From the NCBI RefSeq assembly GCF_900230215.1, contig NZ_LT907982.1:2232001-2296000 (forward strand): a stretch of DNA of 64,000 nt. The letters are read 5' to 3'. The translations under genes and the position numbers were made by a program. This document shows, one piece after another, positions 8,573 through 16,128 of this stretch. The DNA is from Jatrophihabitans sp. GAS493. GTDB taxonomy: Bacteria > Actinomycetota > Actinomycetes > Mycobacteriales > Jatrophihabitantaceae. The notes under the pieces were generated by a model. That model worked only from the letters and a program-made list of their open reading frames with translations. It was not told the origin of the DNA and ran no database searches. Each line of letters begins with the position of its first letter. Position 1 is the stretch's first letter.

Positions 8573-8961
8573 CACTGGCCACCGCCGACTGGCCAGACGC
8601 AGCCACAGGCGTAGTCACACTCCGCAGGTGTGCTGTGCCGCCGCACAGGACGCTTGAGTTTGATCTCAGCCGACCACGACATCGCGCCCACCGTAGGCAT
8701 CGACGGGCCGTCATCAACCACCGGCGACGGCGCAAAACCCACACTCGCCCCGACCTCATGCCACGTCCCTCCGCGATCGCCGGAGATCCACATCTGCGTC
8801 CTAGGCAGCCGAGACGCCGCCGGAGGCCGCGCTGCCCGCTCAGCAGCCCGACGCCGAGCCGGAGGCCACACGCGCGACCACCACCATGACCGGTCGTAGC
8901 GCGCGGTCATGCGCTCAGCCCAGAACAGCGTCCGTTGGAGACGCCAGAGCAGCCGGTTCAT
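8572..8961 (-). CDS. Phage protein, function unknown
   Basis: The protein has 129 residues, with a basic, Trp/Arg-rich N-terminal third (RYDRSWWWSRVWPPARRRA) and a C-terminal part with CDYACGC. The ATG at 8961 is fixed by an ATGA overlap with the 59-residue gene upstream; the frame extends further upstream but that part duplicates the coding space of that gene. No family recognised. Confidence 0.55.
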   Translation of the reverse strand: MNRLLWRLQRTLFWAERMTARYDRSWWWSRVWPPARRRAAERAARPPAASRLPRTQMWISGDRGGTWHEVGASVGFAPSPVVDDGPSMPTVGAMSWSAEIKLKRPVRRHSTPAECDYACGCVWPVGGGQ

Positions 8962-9137
8962 CGCTTCGCCGGCAGGCGCTTGGCGCTGGTCGGACGCGAA
9001 CGCAGATCGTGCGGACTGACCCACACCGTCGGGCGTTCATCCGACCCTGCGCGGTCGCTGACCACACGCACCAGCCGGTTGCCGTTGCCGTCGACCTGGT
9101 CCAGCTCTTCGACGATCAGGCACTTGATCTTGCTCAT
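8958..9137 (-). CDS. Small 59-residue phage protein
   Basis: A short gene bounded on both sides by ATGA overlaps: its ATG (9137-9135) overlaps the stop of the giant replication gene, and its TGA (8960-8958) overlaps the next ATG. The product begins MSKIKCLIVEELDQVDGNGN and ends with a basic RSRPTSAKRLPAKR tail, with a beta-strand-rich middle (RLVRVVSD). The two exact overlaps are the main evidence that it is translated. Function unknown. Confidence 0.7.
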   Translation of the reverse strand: MSKIKCLIVEELDQVDGNGNRLVRVVSDRAGSDERPTVWVSPHDLRSRPTSAKRLPAKR

Positions 9138-12100
9138 GACGCATCACTCCAGGCGGTTGAGGGGGAAGAGGCTTCGGCCTTGATGGCCACGCCCATGAGG
9201 GTTGTTTCCATCGCAGCGACTAGCGCGGCGGTGGCTTCTTCGGCGTCGGATTCAGGGACGAACACCAGCAGTTCGTCGTGCACGGGCATCAGCACGCAGT
9301 CGGCCCAGCGGGTGTCCTGCCAACGGATGAGGGTGTCGACCAGCAGCTCACGCGCGGTGCCCTGCACGCAGTAGTTGAGCGCCTTGTGCGGCAGCCGCTG
9401 GTCGAGGTGGACCACCCGACCGGAGTACGTCTCGTAGGTGGTCATGCCGCGCTGCACGGCCTGCTTGAGGCCCTGGGTCCAGGCCGCGAGTTGCGGGGTG
9501 TAGGAGTCCAGGACGTCGACGGTGCTGGCGGCCAGTGTCTCGCTGATGCCCAGCGTGCGGGCGATGCCGGGGATGCCCGATCCGTAGAGCCGGCCGAAGA
9601 CGCCGCGCTTGGTGTTGTAGCGGTCTTCCTTGGTGGCGTCGGGGCCGTAGACCTCGCGGGCAATCAGGCCGTGCAGATCGACGCCCTGGGCGAGCATCTG
9701 CTGCAGGCCGAGGTCGCCGCTGAGCGCGGCCGCCACCCGGACCTCGACGCTGGCGAAGTCGGCAGAGGCGATCACGTAGCCGGGATCGGCGGTGATGCAG
9801 CGGCGGATGCCGCCCTGGCGCGGGACCTGCTGGAGGTTGGGGCGCACGCAATTGTGCACGCAGATCCCGTTGGCGATGAAGTTGTGGACCTCGTCCACCT
9901 CCATATCCCAGACCGGCTCCACGATGCCGGGCGTCACCGAGATAACGCGGTAGTCGTTCGGCCCAGTGGACAGATTCAGCTCGGCCTGTTCGACCCCCCA
10001 GGCCAGATCACGGTTGCCGCGGTGCTCGTGCATCGGTAGCTCTTCGAGATTCGAGGGGTGGTTGTTGGCCCGGTTGCCGTCGATGTGGTTGACGTCCACC
10101 TTGGTGCTGATCTTGCGGCCGGCGATCTGCTCCAATACCCAGCGGTGCTCCCGGTTCTTGCCCCCGCCCATGGTGCCGGCGCCTTTGCGGGCGATGGAGT
10201 GCGGGAAGAACTTCACGTAGCCGTCGTCCACGATGCGCTTGACCATCGTCATGAGCCTTGGACCGTCGTCGCGGTGCGGCCGTCCGGGTGCGTGCATGAG
10301 GTTTCCGGCGGCGCGCCAGTCGCCGTTACGCAGGCGCACAAGGTGGTCCGGTGTTGCTCGAAGCGTGATCTGATGACCGTCGGAATTCTCAGCGGTGATG
10401 ATCACGGTCTCGCGTACTGCGGTCTGCTCACACCACTTGACGCGGCGCAGAACCAGCTCACGATTGTGGTCAAAGGCGTAGACCCAATCTCCCGCCTTAA
10501 CCTCGGTGATCGGCACGCCGCCGGGATACTTGATCAGATCGCGGGGCATGTCCACGAGAGCGTCGCTTTGAATGCAGCTCATGCGGCCCGTGTCTGCGCC
10601 GAGGGTGTAGACCGTCGGGCGGGCCCGGCCGTCACCGCGGTGCACCAGCTGCGCGTACGGCTCCAGGAACAGGCCCAGCACCGTCTCGTGGTGTTGGTAG
10701 TCCAGGCGGGCCCGGACCAGATCACCGATCGGGCCTGAGAGCGTCTTGTAGCCCTCGATTGCGCTTCTGGCCACCGAGGGACGGCCGGTCTTCGTTCGGG
10801 GCAGAGGCGCGCCCAGGGCCACCAGGGCGGCCGCGATCTGCTGGTCGCTGCCCGCGTTGTCGATACCGAACGCGGCGAGGCGGCCGGCGGCTTCAGCGAG
10901 GGCGGCCTGGTGCTCGGGCAGCTTGGCGTCGATGTGCTCGCCGTCCAAGCGCACGCCCTGGTGCGCCACGCGGGCGGTCATCCGCTGCGCGGTGCGCTCA
11001 CGCTCGCGGACCACCGACGGCATCTGCGGCAGTGCCTTGGCCAGCGCCGCGGTGTCCAGCACGTCGCTGGCCGCGTAACGGATCATCGTCGTGCTGCGCG
11101 GGTTCACCTGCGCCCAGCCCGAACGCGTCACCGGCGTGGTCGCCTTGGTGTTGGTCAGCCACTTGCCGGCTTTGAACAGCGCGGCCCGGGCGGCGTCGGC
11201 CGGGGTGGACGCGGCCTGGTCGCCGAGCACGTCGTGAGCCAGCTGCTTAAGCCCGTCGGCGTCGGAGCCGGTGGACTGCGGATCCGCGATTAGCGCCTGG
11301 ATCGCGGTGTCGTGCATCCGGGTCCAGGCGGAGTCGATGTCGATGGCGTCGGCGATCGCCAACGGCACCAGGTCGGCGGTGGCCGAATGTGCGTGCAGCA
11401 CCTCGGCGCGGTTCACCAGGTCGCCGGCCACCTCGAGCTGTGCGGGGTCGGTTGCGTCGAAGACCAGGACGCCGTGGTCGTTGCCCACCTGGACCGTCCG
11501 CAGCTGGTAGTCGGCGTGCCCGATCGGGTAGCCCGTGTGTTCGACGTCCACCGTGAGCTCCTGGCCGAGGCCGAACACCTCGACCACCTGGGCGACGTCG
11601 GCCAGCTCGAGCGCGGCCAGCTGCTGGTGCGAGACGAGCGTCGGCAGCGTGAGCACCGGCCCGCTGGCTTCGGCGATCTGCTCAGCGAGCGCCTGGGCTT
11701 TGGCCGCAGCCTTCTCCGCGGCTCGCACCGCGGGGTCGACCTTGGTCCGCGTCGGCTTGGCCGGGGCGGGCTGCGCGATCGGCGCAACCTGCAGCGCAGC
11801 CTCACGTGCGGCCAGCAGACCCGCGGTGATCTTCGCCGACTCGGCGGGGTTCGCCGGCACTGGTGTGCAGGGTTCGCCAGGCTGTGCAGGGTTGCAGGGG
11901 TGCAGGGTCGTTTCACCCTGGCCTTGTATGCGCGTGTGTGTATGCGCGTGTGTGTAGGGGGGATAAATACCCTGCACACCCTGCACACCCTGCACAACGG
12001 GGTTAGAAACGTCGGTAATTACTGGGGTATCCGGGGGTGCAGGGTTGGCGTCAAACCCTGCACCCAACCCTGCACCGCTGGCCCAATTTCCGGTGATTCG

Positions 12101-14560
12101 GATTCGGAGTGCGCGTACGTGGCCGTGCCTGCGCTTCATCGCCGGGTAACCGAGACGGTTCAGCTCGGTGCCCCACTTCGTCATGCTGGGCCGATTCGTG
12201 TCTCTGATGCCCTGGTCTTTGCACCAGCCCACGAACGCTGCGTGCAATTCGTGGGACGCCGTCCCGGTCTCGAAGGGCTCGCACATCGCCTCCATCCAGC
12301 TGTGCGTGAGGTTCTGCTCGGCCGCGATCTCCTCAGCGCGGTAGCGGTATTTCTCCGGCGCTGCGTCGGTGCGCCCGGTCGTCTCGTCGGCCAGCCACCT
12401 CGAGGCCTCGGCCATGAGCTTGGCCAGTACCCCGGGCGCTTCGTTGCGCCAGGCCGCGCCGTGGGTGTTGCCGATCGCTTTGCGGGCCGCGATCACCTCG
12501 GCCGGGTCGCCTTCACACGGGATGAGCCGCACCCGCCGGCGCACAGCCGGGTCGGTGAGTTTGGGCGCTTCGTTGGCTGTCAGTACCAGCGTGTGGGTGG
12601 GGGTGAAGGTGATCGGGTTGCGCCCCATGTCGTTGCCGGTCAGCTCACCGCCGCCGGTCAGTTGCTTCAGCCGCTCCTGGCTGCTGGCTGCGTCCTTGGG
12701 GGCTTCGTCGATGAACGACAGCCGCCGGCCTTTCAGCGCGGTGACGATCGAGGCGTGCGCCTTGTCGGTGCCGCCGAGCAACCGCGGGTCAGCGGCGTGG
12801 GCGTAGCTGCCCAGCACCGACATGATCAGCACGACGATCTGGGTTTTGCCCCGGTCGCCTTCGCCGACGAGCAGCGGCAGCGCCTTGGCCGCATCACCGG
12901 TGACCGCGATCGACAGCACCCGCAGCGCCCAGGCCCGCAGCTCGGGGTCCGGCCAGACGGCCGCGGTGAAGGCGTCCCAGAGCGGTGTGGGGCGCACGTG
13001 GGGGGCGACCGCGGCCGCGCGCAGGTGCGGGGTGGCGGGGTCGACGTGCCCGGCGATCGTGGGGACATCGGCTGAGGCGGTGAGATCCCACGGGATGCCG
13101 CCGGCCCACAGCACCCAGGGGTCGCGGTCCAGCGAGGCCATGGCCACCGAGCAGGGGTGCGTGCCGCCGGCGAGCAGCGCTTTCATCCGCTCGCCGATCG
13201 CCTTGGCGGAGCTGGAGGTCATGAACCGCTTGCGGCGGTCGGCCTGGTCGCGGGCGTCGCTGCCCTTCTCGGCGTCGGGATCACCGTGCGGCATGATCTT
13301 GGCGACCTCGGTCATCGCCCAGCCCGACAGGTCCTTGAGGTCTTCCCAGCATTCGGGGCCGCGGCGCAGCCAGCCGTTGGAGTCGTAGGCGTAGCGCATC
13401 ACCGGCGACATCCGCTCGAGCACGGTCTGGGCCAGCGGCTGGTCGAGGCCGAAGTGCGGGTCGAACAGGTGCACCCCGATGTGCTCGCCGACGCTCCACG
13501 GTTGTGCCGGGGCGATCGGCTCGGCCGGCTCTTCGCCAGGCGCGGCGCCCGGTGTCGGTGCGGGTACCAGCGTCAGGCCCATCGCCTCGAAGCAGGGGTC
13601 ACGGTCGACGGGGGTCGGGCGGCCCACGCGGGTGACGGCTTTGCGCGCGGCGGTGATGAACAGCCGCAGCCATTCCTCGCCACGGTCCTCCCCGGCGGTG
13701 ACCTGCTCCCACAGCGCGGTGAGCTCGTCGAACGCCACGCCCAGGCCCGGGTGTCCGTCAGCGGCGATCTGCACCAGGTTCCAGGCGCGGTCGTCGGCGG
13801 CGTCGTGGCGAGTACCGCTGGTGGAGGCCTCGATCAGGCGGTAGGCGTCGAGCAGGGCGCTGGCCATGTGCGCGCAGGCCGGGCGTTCGTCGCTGGTGAT
13901 GGCCGACCACATCTGCTCGCCTTCGTCGCGCGAGGCCGAGCTGGCGCTGGCCGGTGCCGCACCTTCGGCCAGCCCTGCGACCCAGGCCTGGGGCAGCTCC
14001 GGCAGCTCGATGGTTTTAGGCGGCTCGCACGGCTGACCCTGAGGGTCGTACCAGGTATAAGTGCCGACGAGCGGGTTACCCCCCAGGTCTTTCGGAACTC
14101 CGACGTGCACCGACGGCCAGACCACGGCGTAACGGTGGTGGCGCTGGATGATCTCGACGTCGGGGCCGAGCACCGTGGCGTAGCGCTGTGCGGGGACGCG
14201 ATAGAAGTAGATCCGGCTCAGCCCTGGTCCCCGCGCCGTGCTCGACCAGGTGGGCGGGAGGTCGCCCCAGAGCGTGATGTGCTCGCCGAGGGTGCCCGCA
14301 CCGTGCTTGACGACGTCGCCCTTGATGTAGTCGTCGACGTCGATGCCGATGACCCCTTCGGGCATCCTGATCGCCACCGAGCTGGTGGCGTGCGAGGTGG
14401 CCCAGCGCACCAGCTGCTCGGGCTCGGCGTCGACGCCGTCGGCGCCGGTGAAGCCGCGAGGCGGGGGTGTCTTGGTTTCCGGGGGAACGGGCACGATCGG
14501 CCAGCCGGCCTGGTGGTAGGCCAGGACGGAGTCGGCGAAAGGTCGAACTGGCTGGGTCAC
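9134..14560 (-). CDS. Giant replication protein: prim-pol + SF3 helicase + 3'-5' exonuclease + family A DNA polymerase, with intein
   Basis: The protein has 1808 residues (about 1566 after splicing) and would prime, unwind, proofread and copy phage DNA. Domains in order: prim-pol (about 1-190, acidic motif GIDVDDY); D5/P4-type SF3 helicase (Walker A GEGDRGKT near 567, Walker B FIDEAP near 614, then LVLTANEAPKLTD); low-complexity linker (about 830-900); DEDDy exonuclease (TVDVEHTG near 1005, later YAASDVLD); family A polymerase (TGRMS near 1325, motif A ASADFASVE, motif B KRGVFGRLYGSG, motif C VHDELLV near 1766). An intein occupies residues 1329-1570. GTG at 14560 overlaps the upstream stop as GTGA and has AGGAGA upstream. 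Prim-pol/helicase fusions are common; joining PolA to them is unusual. All key motifs look intact. Confidence 0.93.
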   Translation of the reverse strand: MTQPVRPFADSVLAYHQAGWPIVPVPPETKTPPPRGFTGADGVDAEPEQLVRWATSHATSSVAIRMPEGVIGIDVDDYIKGDVVKHGAGTLGEHITLWGDLPPTWSSTARGPGLSRIYFYRVPAQRYATVLGPDVEIIQRHHRYAVVWPSVHVGVPKDLGGNPLVGTYTWYDPQGQPCEPPKTIELPELPQAWVAGLAEGAAPASASSASRDEGEQMWSAITSDERPACAHMASALLDAYRLIEASTSGTRHDAADDRAWNLVQIAADGHPGLGVAFDELTALWEQVTAGEDRGEEWLRLFITAARKAVTRVGRPTPVDRDPCFEAMGLTLVPAPTPGAAPGEEPAEPIAPAQPWSVGEHIGVHLFDPHFGLDQPLAQTVLERMSPVMRYAYDSNGWLRRGPECWEDLKDLSGWAMTEVAKIMPHGDPDAEKGSDARDQADRRKRFMTSSSAKAIGERMKALLAGGTHPCSVAMASLDRDPWVLWAGGIPWDLTASADVPTIAGHVDPATPHLRAAAVAPHVRPTPLWDAFTAAVWPDPELRAWALRVLSIAVTGDAAKALPLLVGEGDRGKTQIVVLIMSVLGSYAHAADPRLLGGTDKAHASIVTALKGRRLSFIDEAPKDAASSQERLKQLTGGGELTGNDMGRNPITFTPTHTLVLTANEAPKLTDPAVRRRVRLIPCEGDPAEVIAARKAIGNTHGAAWRNEAPGVLAKLMAEASRWLADETTGRTDAAPEKYRYRAEEIAAEQNLTHSWMEAMCEPFETGTASHELHAAFVGWCKDQGIRDTNRPSMTKWGTELNRLGYPAMKRRHGHVRALRIRITGNWASGAGLGAGFDANPAPPDTPVITDVSNPVVQGVQGVQGIYPPYTHAHTHTRIQGQGETTLHPCNPAQPGEPCTPVPANPAESAKITAGLLAAREAALQVAPIAQPAPAKPTRTKVDPAVRAAEKAAAKAQALAEQIAEASGPVLTLPTLVSHQQLAALELADVAQVVEVFGLGQELTVDVEHTGYPIGHADYQLRTVQVGNDHGVLVFDATDPAQLEVAGDLVNRAEVLHAHSATADLVPLAIADAIDIDSAWTRMHDTAIQALIADPQSTGSDADGLKQLAHDVLGDQAASTPADAARAALFKAGKWLTNTKATTPVTRSGWAQVNPRSTTMIRYAASDVLDTAALAKALPQMPSVVRERERTAQRMTARVAHQGVRLDGEHIDAKLPEHQAALAEAAGRLAAFGIDNAGSDQQIAAALVALGAPLPRTKTGRPSVARSAIEGYKTLSGPIGDLVRARLDYQHHETVLGLFLEPYAQLVHRGDGRARPTVYTLGADTGRMSCIQSDALVDMPRDLIKYPGGVPITEVKAGDWVYAFDHNRELVLRRVKWCEQTAVRETVIITAENSDGHQITLRATPDHLVRLRNGDWRAAGNLMHAPGRPHRDDGPRLMTMVKRIVDDGYVKFFPHSIARKGAGTMGGGKNREHRWVLEQIAGRKISTKVDVNHIDGNRANNHPSNLEELPMHEHRGNRDLAWGVEQAELNLSTGPNDYRVISVTPGIVEPVWDMEVDEVHNFIANGICVHNCVRPNLQQVPRQGGIRRCITADPGYVIASADFASVEVRVAAALSGDLGLQQMLAQGVDLHGLIAREVYGPDATKEDRYNTKRGVFGRLYGSGIPGIARTLGISETLAASTVDVLDSYTPQLAAWTQGLKQAVQRGMTTYETYSGRVVHLDQRLPHKALNYCVQGTARELLVDTLIRWQDTRWADCVLMPVHDELLVFVPESDAEEATAALVAAMETTLMGVAIKAEASSPSTAWSDAS
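9851..10576 (-). other. Intein with HNH homing endonuclease inside the polymerase domain
   Basis: An in-frame 242-codon insertion between TGRMS and CVRPNLQQVP, a conserved polymerase segment. It starts with Cys (CIQSDALV), has the splicing block B motif TPDHLV, and ends ICVHN followed by Cys+1, the hallmarks of a class 1 intein. The middle holds an HNH endonuclease (EHRWVLEQIAG, then VNHIDGNRANNHPSNLE), which would cut intein-free alleles and drive homing. All nucleophiles (Cys1, block B His, terminal His-Asn, Cys+1) are present, so splicing is predicted. Removal restores an uninterrupted polymerase sequence. Confidence 0.93.
11865..12075 (+). repeat. Nine GTGCAGGGT iterons in both orientations, candidate phage replication origin
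   Basis: Forward copies begin at 11865, 11884, 11900 and 12037. Reverse copies (ACCCTGCAC) lie at 11969-11995 as three head-to-tail 9-bp units, and at 12055-12063 and 12067-12075. An imperfect copy is at 11892. Between the arms are short AT-rich stretches (GATAAATAC; GGTAATTACT). The DNA lies inside the replication gene, where it encodes a low-complexity linker (VVQGVQGVQG and Pro/Thr/His-rich sequence), so it is not under tight protein constraint. Iterons within an initiator gene resemble origins of other phages; the origin role is inference. Confidence 0.7.
11925..11956. repeat. 32-bp alternating pyrimidine-purine tract (two 14-bp direct repeats)
   Basis: TGTATGCGCGTGTG occurs twice in tandem and runs on as TGTA, giving 32 bases of strict pyrimidine-purine alternation, a sequence class prone to left-handed Z-DNA under negative supercoiling. 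It sits in the middle of the iteron cluster and encodes the YTHAHTHTRIQ part of the linker. Confidence 0.7.
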
Positions 14561-14847
14561 GCGGTGTTCTCCTGGGGGTTTCGGGGGATGACGCCGCACA
14601 TGGGGCAGACGCGTGACGCGCCGCCCTGCAGCTTGATCTGGCGTTCGCGGTTCCGGCTGCCGTTCCAGGTCCGGGCGAGGGTCCAGCCGATGCCCTCGCG
14701 TCTGAGCACCGCGAGCAGGTTGGCGCCGCTACCGGCGCGGTGGTGGGCCAGGCGGGCGTCGAGGTTGCTGGCCCAGCCGATGTAGTGCTTGGCATGTTTG
14801 TAGGGCCGGTCGAAGTGCAGCAGGTAGACGGTGCCGTCGATGCTCAT
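14557..14847 (-). CDS. GIY-YIG superfamily nuclease-like protein
   Basis: The protein has 96 residues. VYLLHFDRP, then HYIGWASNLDARLAHHRAG, and a later RNRERQIK segment follow the GIY-YIG fold order (variant VYLL...YIG, catalytic Arg helix), with a C-terminal CPMC pair. Small stand-alone versions like this occur in actinophages; role in recombination or DNA processing is inferred. Its start overlaps the previous stop (TGATG) and its stop overlaps the replication gene start (GTGA), so translation is coupled to that gene. Confidence 0.75.
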   Translation of the reverse strand: MSIDGTVYLLHFDRPYKHAKHYIGWASNLDARLAHHRAGSGANLLAVLRREGIGWTLARTWNGSRNRERQIKLQGGASRVCPMCGVIPRNPQENTA

Positions 14848-15068
14848 CAGAAGCACTCTCCGGCGTGGATTAGGTGGCAGCTGGGGCAGGCCTGATCGCG
14901 GGTTTCGGCCACGATTTCCGGGCACTTAGGGGCGTGAGCGGGCAGGCCGGGCGCGGTGGGGCCTGCCTGGGCGTTGTGGGGGTCGGGCTTGTAGGTGAGC
15001 TCGGTGCCGGGGCCGAATCGCTCCAGGCACTCGCAGCAGTAACTGCCCCACTGGGCAACGAAGCTCAC
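14847..15068 (-). CDS. Small Cys-rich phage protein, probably zinc-binding
   Basis: Seventy-three residues from GTG 15068, which overlaps the upstream TGA as GTGA. CCEC (about residue 10) and ACPSC with a final GEC form two metal-type Cys clusters around a GTELTYKPD segment. Proteins of this build recur in actinophage replication modules without known function. Confidence 0.6.
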   Translation of the reverse strand: MSFVAQWGSYCCECLERFGPGTELTYKPDPHNAQAGPTAPGLPAHAPKCPEIVAETRDQACPSCHLIHAGECF

Positions 15069-15259
15069 CGCTTCACCGGCGGTCGGTTGGCGTCGCGGAA
15101 GCCGCGCAGCCACGCGTAGATGATGCGGCTGATCAGGCGTTCGCGGACACTGCGCTGGTGGTTCTCGCTGGCGGCGTAGCAGGCCGAGATGATGCGGCTG
15201 AGCAGCACGCCGTCCTCCGCGCTGAGGCCGACCACCGGGAATTCGTAGGGCTTACGCAT
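15065..15259 (-). CDS. Small helical phage protein, function unknown
   Basis: Sixty-four residues (MRKPYEFPVVGLSAEDGVLL, then a basic helix RERLISRIIYAWLRGFRDA). The ATG at 15259 overlaps the upstream TGA by one base; GTG at 15262 is an alternative. No family recognised. Confidence 0.55.
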   Translation of the reverse strand: MRKPYEFPVVGLSAEDGVLLSRIISACYAASENHQRSVRERLISRIIYAWLRGFRDANRPPVKR

Positions 15260-15450
15260 CACTCGATCTCCGCTTCGAGCTGATCCGCGACGCGACGCAA
15301 GAACACGAGCGCGGCGTGATACGGGTTGTCTGTCGGCAGCTCGATTTCGAGCGACAGCTTGGGTGGTCCTGCTGCCGTAGGCGCGTCCACGTCGCCCGTC
15401 ACCTCAGCGTTGACGACGATCGTGATGCGGCCGACCTCCTGCTGCGCCAT
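15259..15450 (-). CDS. Small phage protein, function unknown
   Basis: Sixty-three residues: a beta-strand (RITIVVNAEVTGDV), a LSLEIELPTDNPYHAALVFL segment and an acidic C-terminal helix. The ATG at 15450 overlaps the RuvC-like gene stop (TGATG). It is coupled to the recombination and replication genes around it; no known domain is seen. Confidence 0.55.
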   Translation of the reverse strand: MAQQEVGRITIVVNAEVTGDVDAPTAAGPPKLSLEIELPTDNPYHAALVFLRRVADQLEAEIE

Positions 15451-15914
15451 CAGACGGCCGCCTTGGAGAGCGGGTTGCGCACCAGGCCGCCGGCCACCGC
15501 AGCGAACAGGGCGTGCCGGGCGGCGTCTTTGGCGTGGCGCATCTGGTCGCACGGCTTGAGCAGCCCCGCGGCTTCGAGCATCCGGTCGGTGGCCCAGGGC
15601 TTGACGTGCCCGGCGGGGTGCACCACGGCGTCGGTGTCGAGGTCGAGCAGCGCGCCGATCAGGTCGCGGGTGATCTTCCCGGCGCCGGGGGTGGAGCTGC
15701 GGTGCGCCCGCCCGCCGACGATGAACTGCTCGACGGCCAGGAGCAGACCGTCGCCGGGTTCGCGGCGGCTGATGAGGCAGCGCACCAGCGGCACCACACC
15801 TTCGTGGCCGTGGATCTGGATGGCCACCGGGTGGGTGATCGTGCCGTCTTCGACGGTGAAGTGGAAGAGGCCGGTGGTCATGCCGGGGTCCGCCCCGACA
15901 ACCAGGGTGCTCAT
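15450..15914 (-). CDS. RuvC-like Holliday junction resolvase/nuclease
   Basis: The protein has 154 residues with the RNase H-fold acidic tetrad pattern of phage RuvC-like nucleases: GADPGMTTGL at the N-terminus (first Asp), AVEQFIVGG (Glu, about residue 63), and HAKDAARHALF near the C-terminus (last Asp). Such enzymes resolve branched DNA before packaging. The start is set by an ATGA overlap with the preceding gene. Size agrees with short phage family members. Confidence 0.8.
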   Translation of the reverse strand: MSTLVVGADPGMTTGLFHFTVEDGTITHPVAIQIHGHEGVVPLVRCLISRREPGDGLLLAVEQFIVGGRAHRSSTPGAGKITRDLIGALLDLDTDAVVHPAGHVKPWATDRMLEAAGLLKPCDQMRHAKDAARHALFAAVAGGLVRNPLSKAAV

Positions 15915-16126
15915 GGCGTCACCGCGTCTCGGTGGGCCGCGCTGCAGCGCGACAGCGTGGCACGGACGGCTGCGGTGCAGGTGCGGCACAGCACGAAGTT
16001 GCGGACGGCCGAGCCGCGTTCGGCGATGGTGGTCGTCGACCAGCCGGTGGGCAGGGCCGGGATGAGGCCGTTGACGGGTGTGACCTCTCCGCCCGTTATG
16101 CAGATAGTGCAGCTGATGGTGTGCAT
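15911..16126 (-). CDS. Small Cys-rich phage protein
   Basis: Seventy-one residues with CTIC near the N-terminus and CRTC (about residue 47), a spacing that would suit one zinc site. It starts 2 bases after the helicase stop and overlaps the RuvC-like gene by ATGA. No family recognised. Confidence 0.55.
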   Translation of the reverse strand: MHTISCTICITGGEVTPVNGLIPALPTGWSTTTIAERGSAVRNFVLCRTCTAAVRATLSRCSAAHRDAVTP

Positions 16127-16128
16127 GG

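Noticed and set aside
11865-12075. CRISPR-like array
   Set aside because: Repeats are only 9-10 bp, occur in both orientations and have irregular short gaps; no spacers or cas genes. The Cas4-like gene is a phage exonuclease.
11312-14785. Two long plus-strand frames (11312-13075 and 13157-14785) opposite the replication gene
   Set aside because: They are antisense shadows of a high-GC gene. Their translations are rich in Arg/Gly/Val without domains, whereas the minus strand has all replication motifs.
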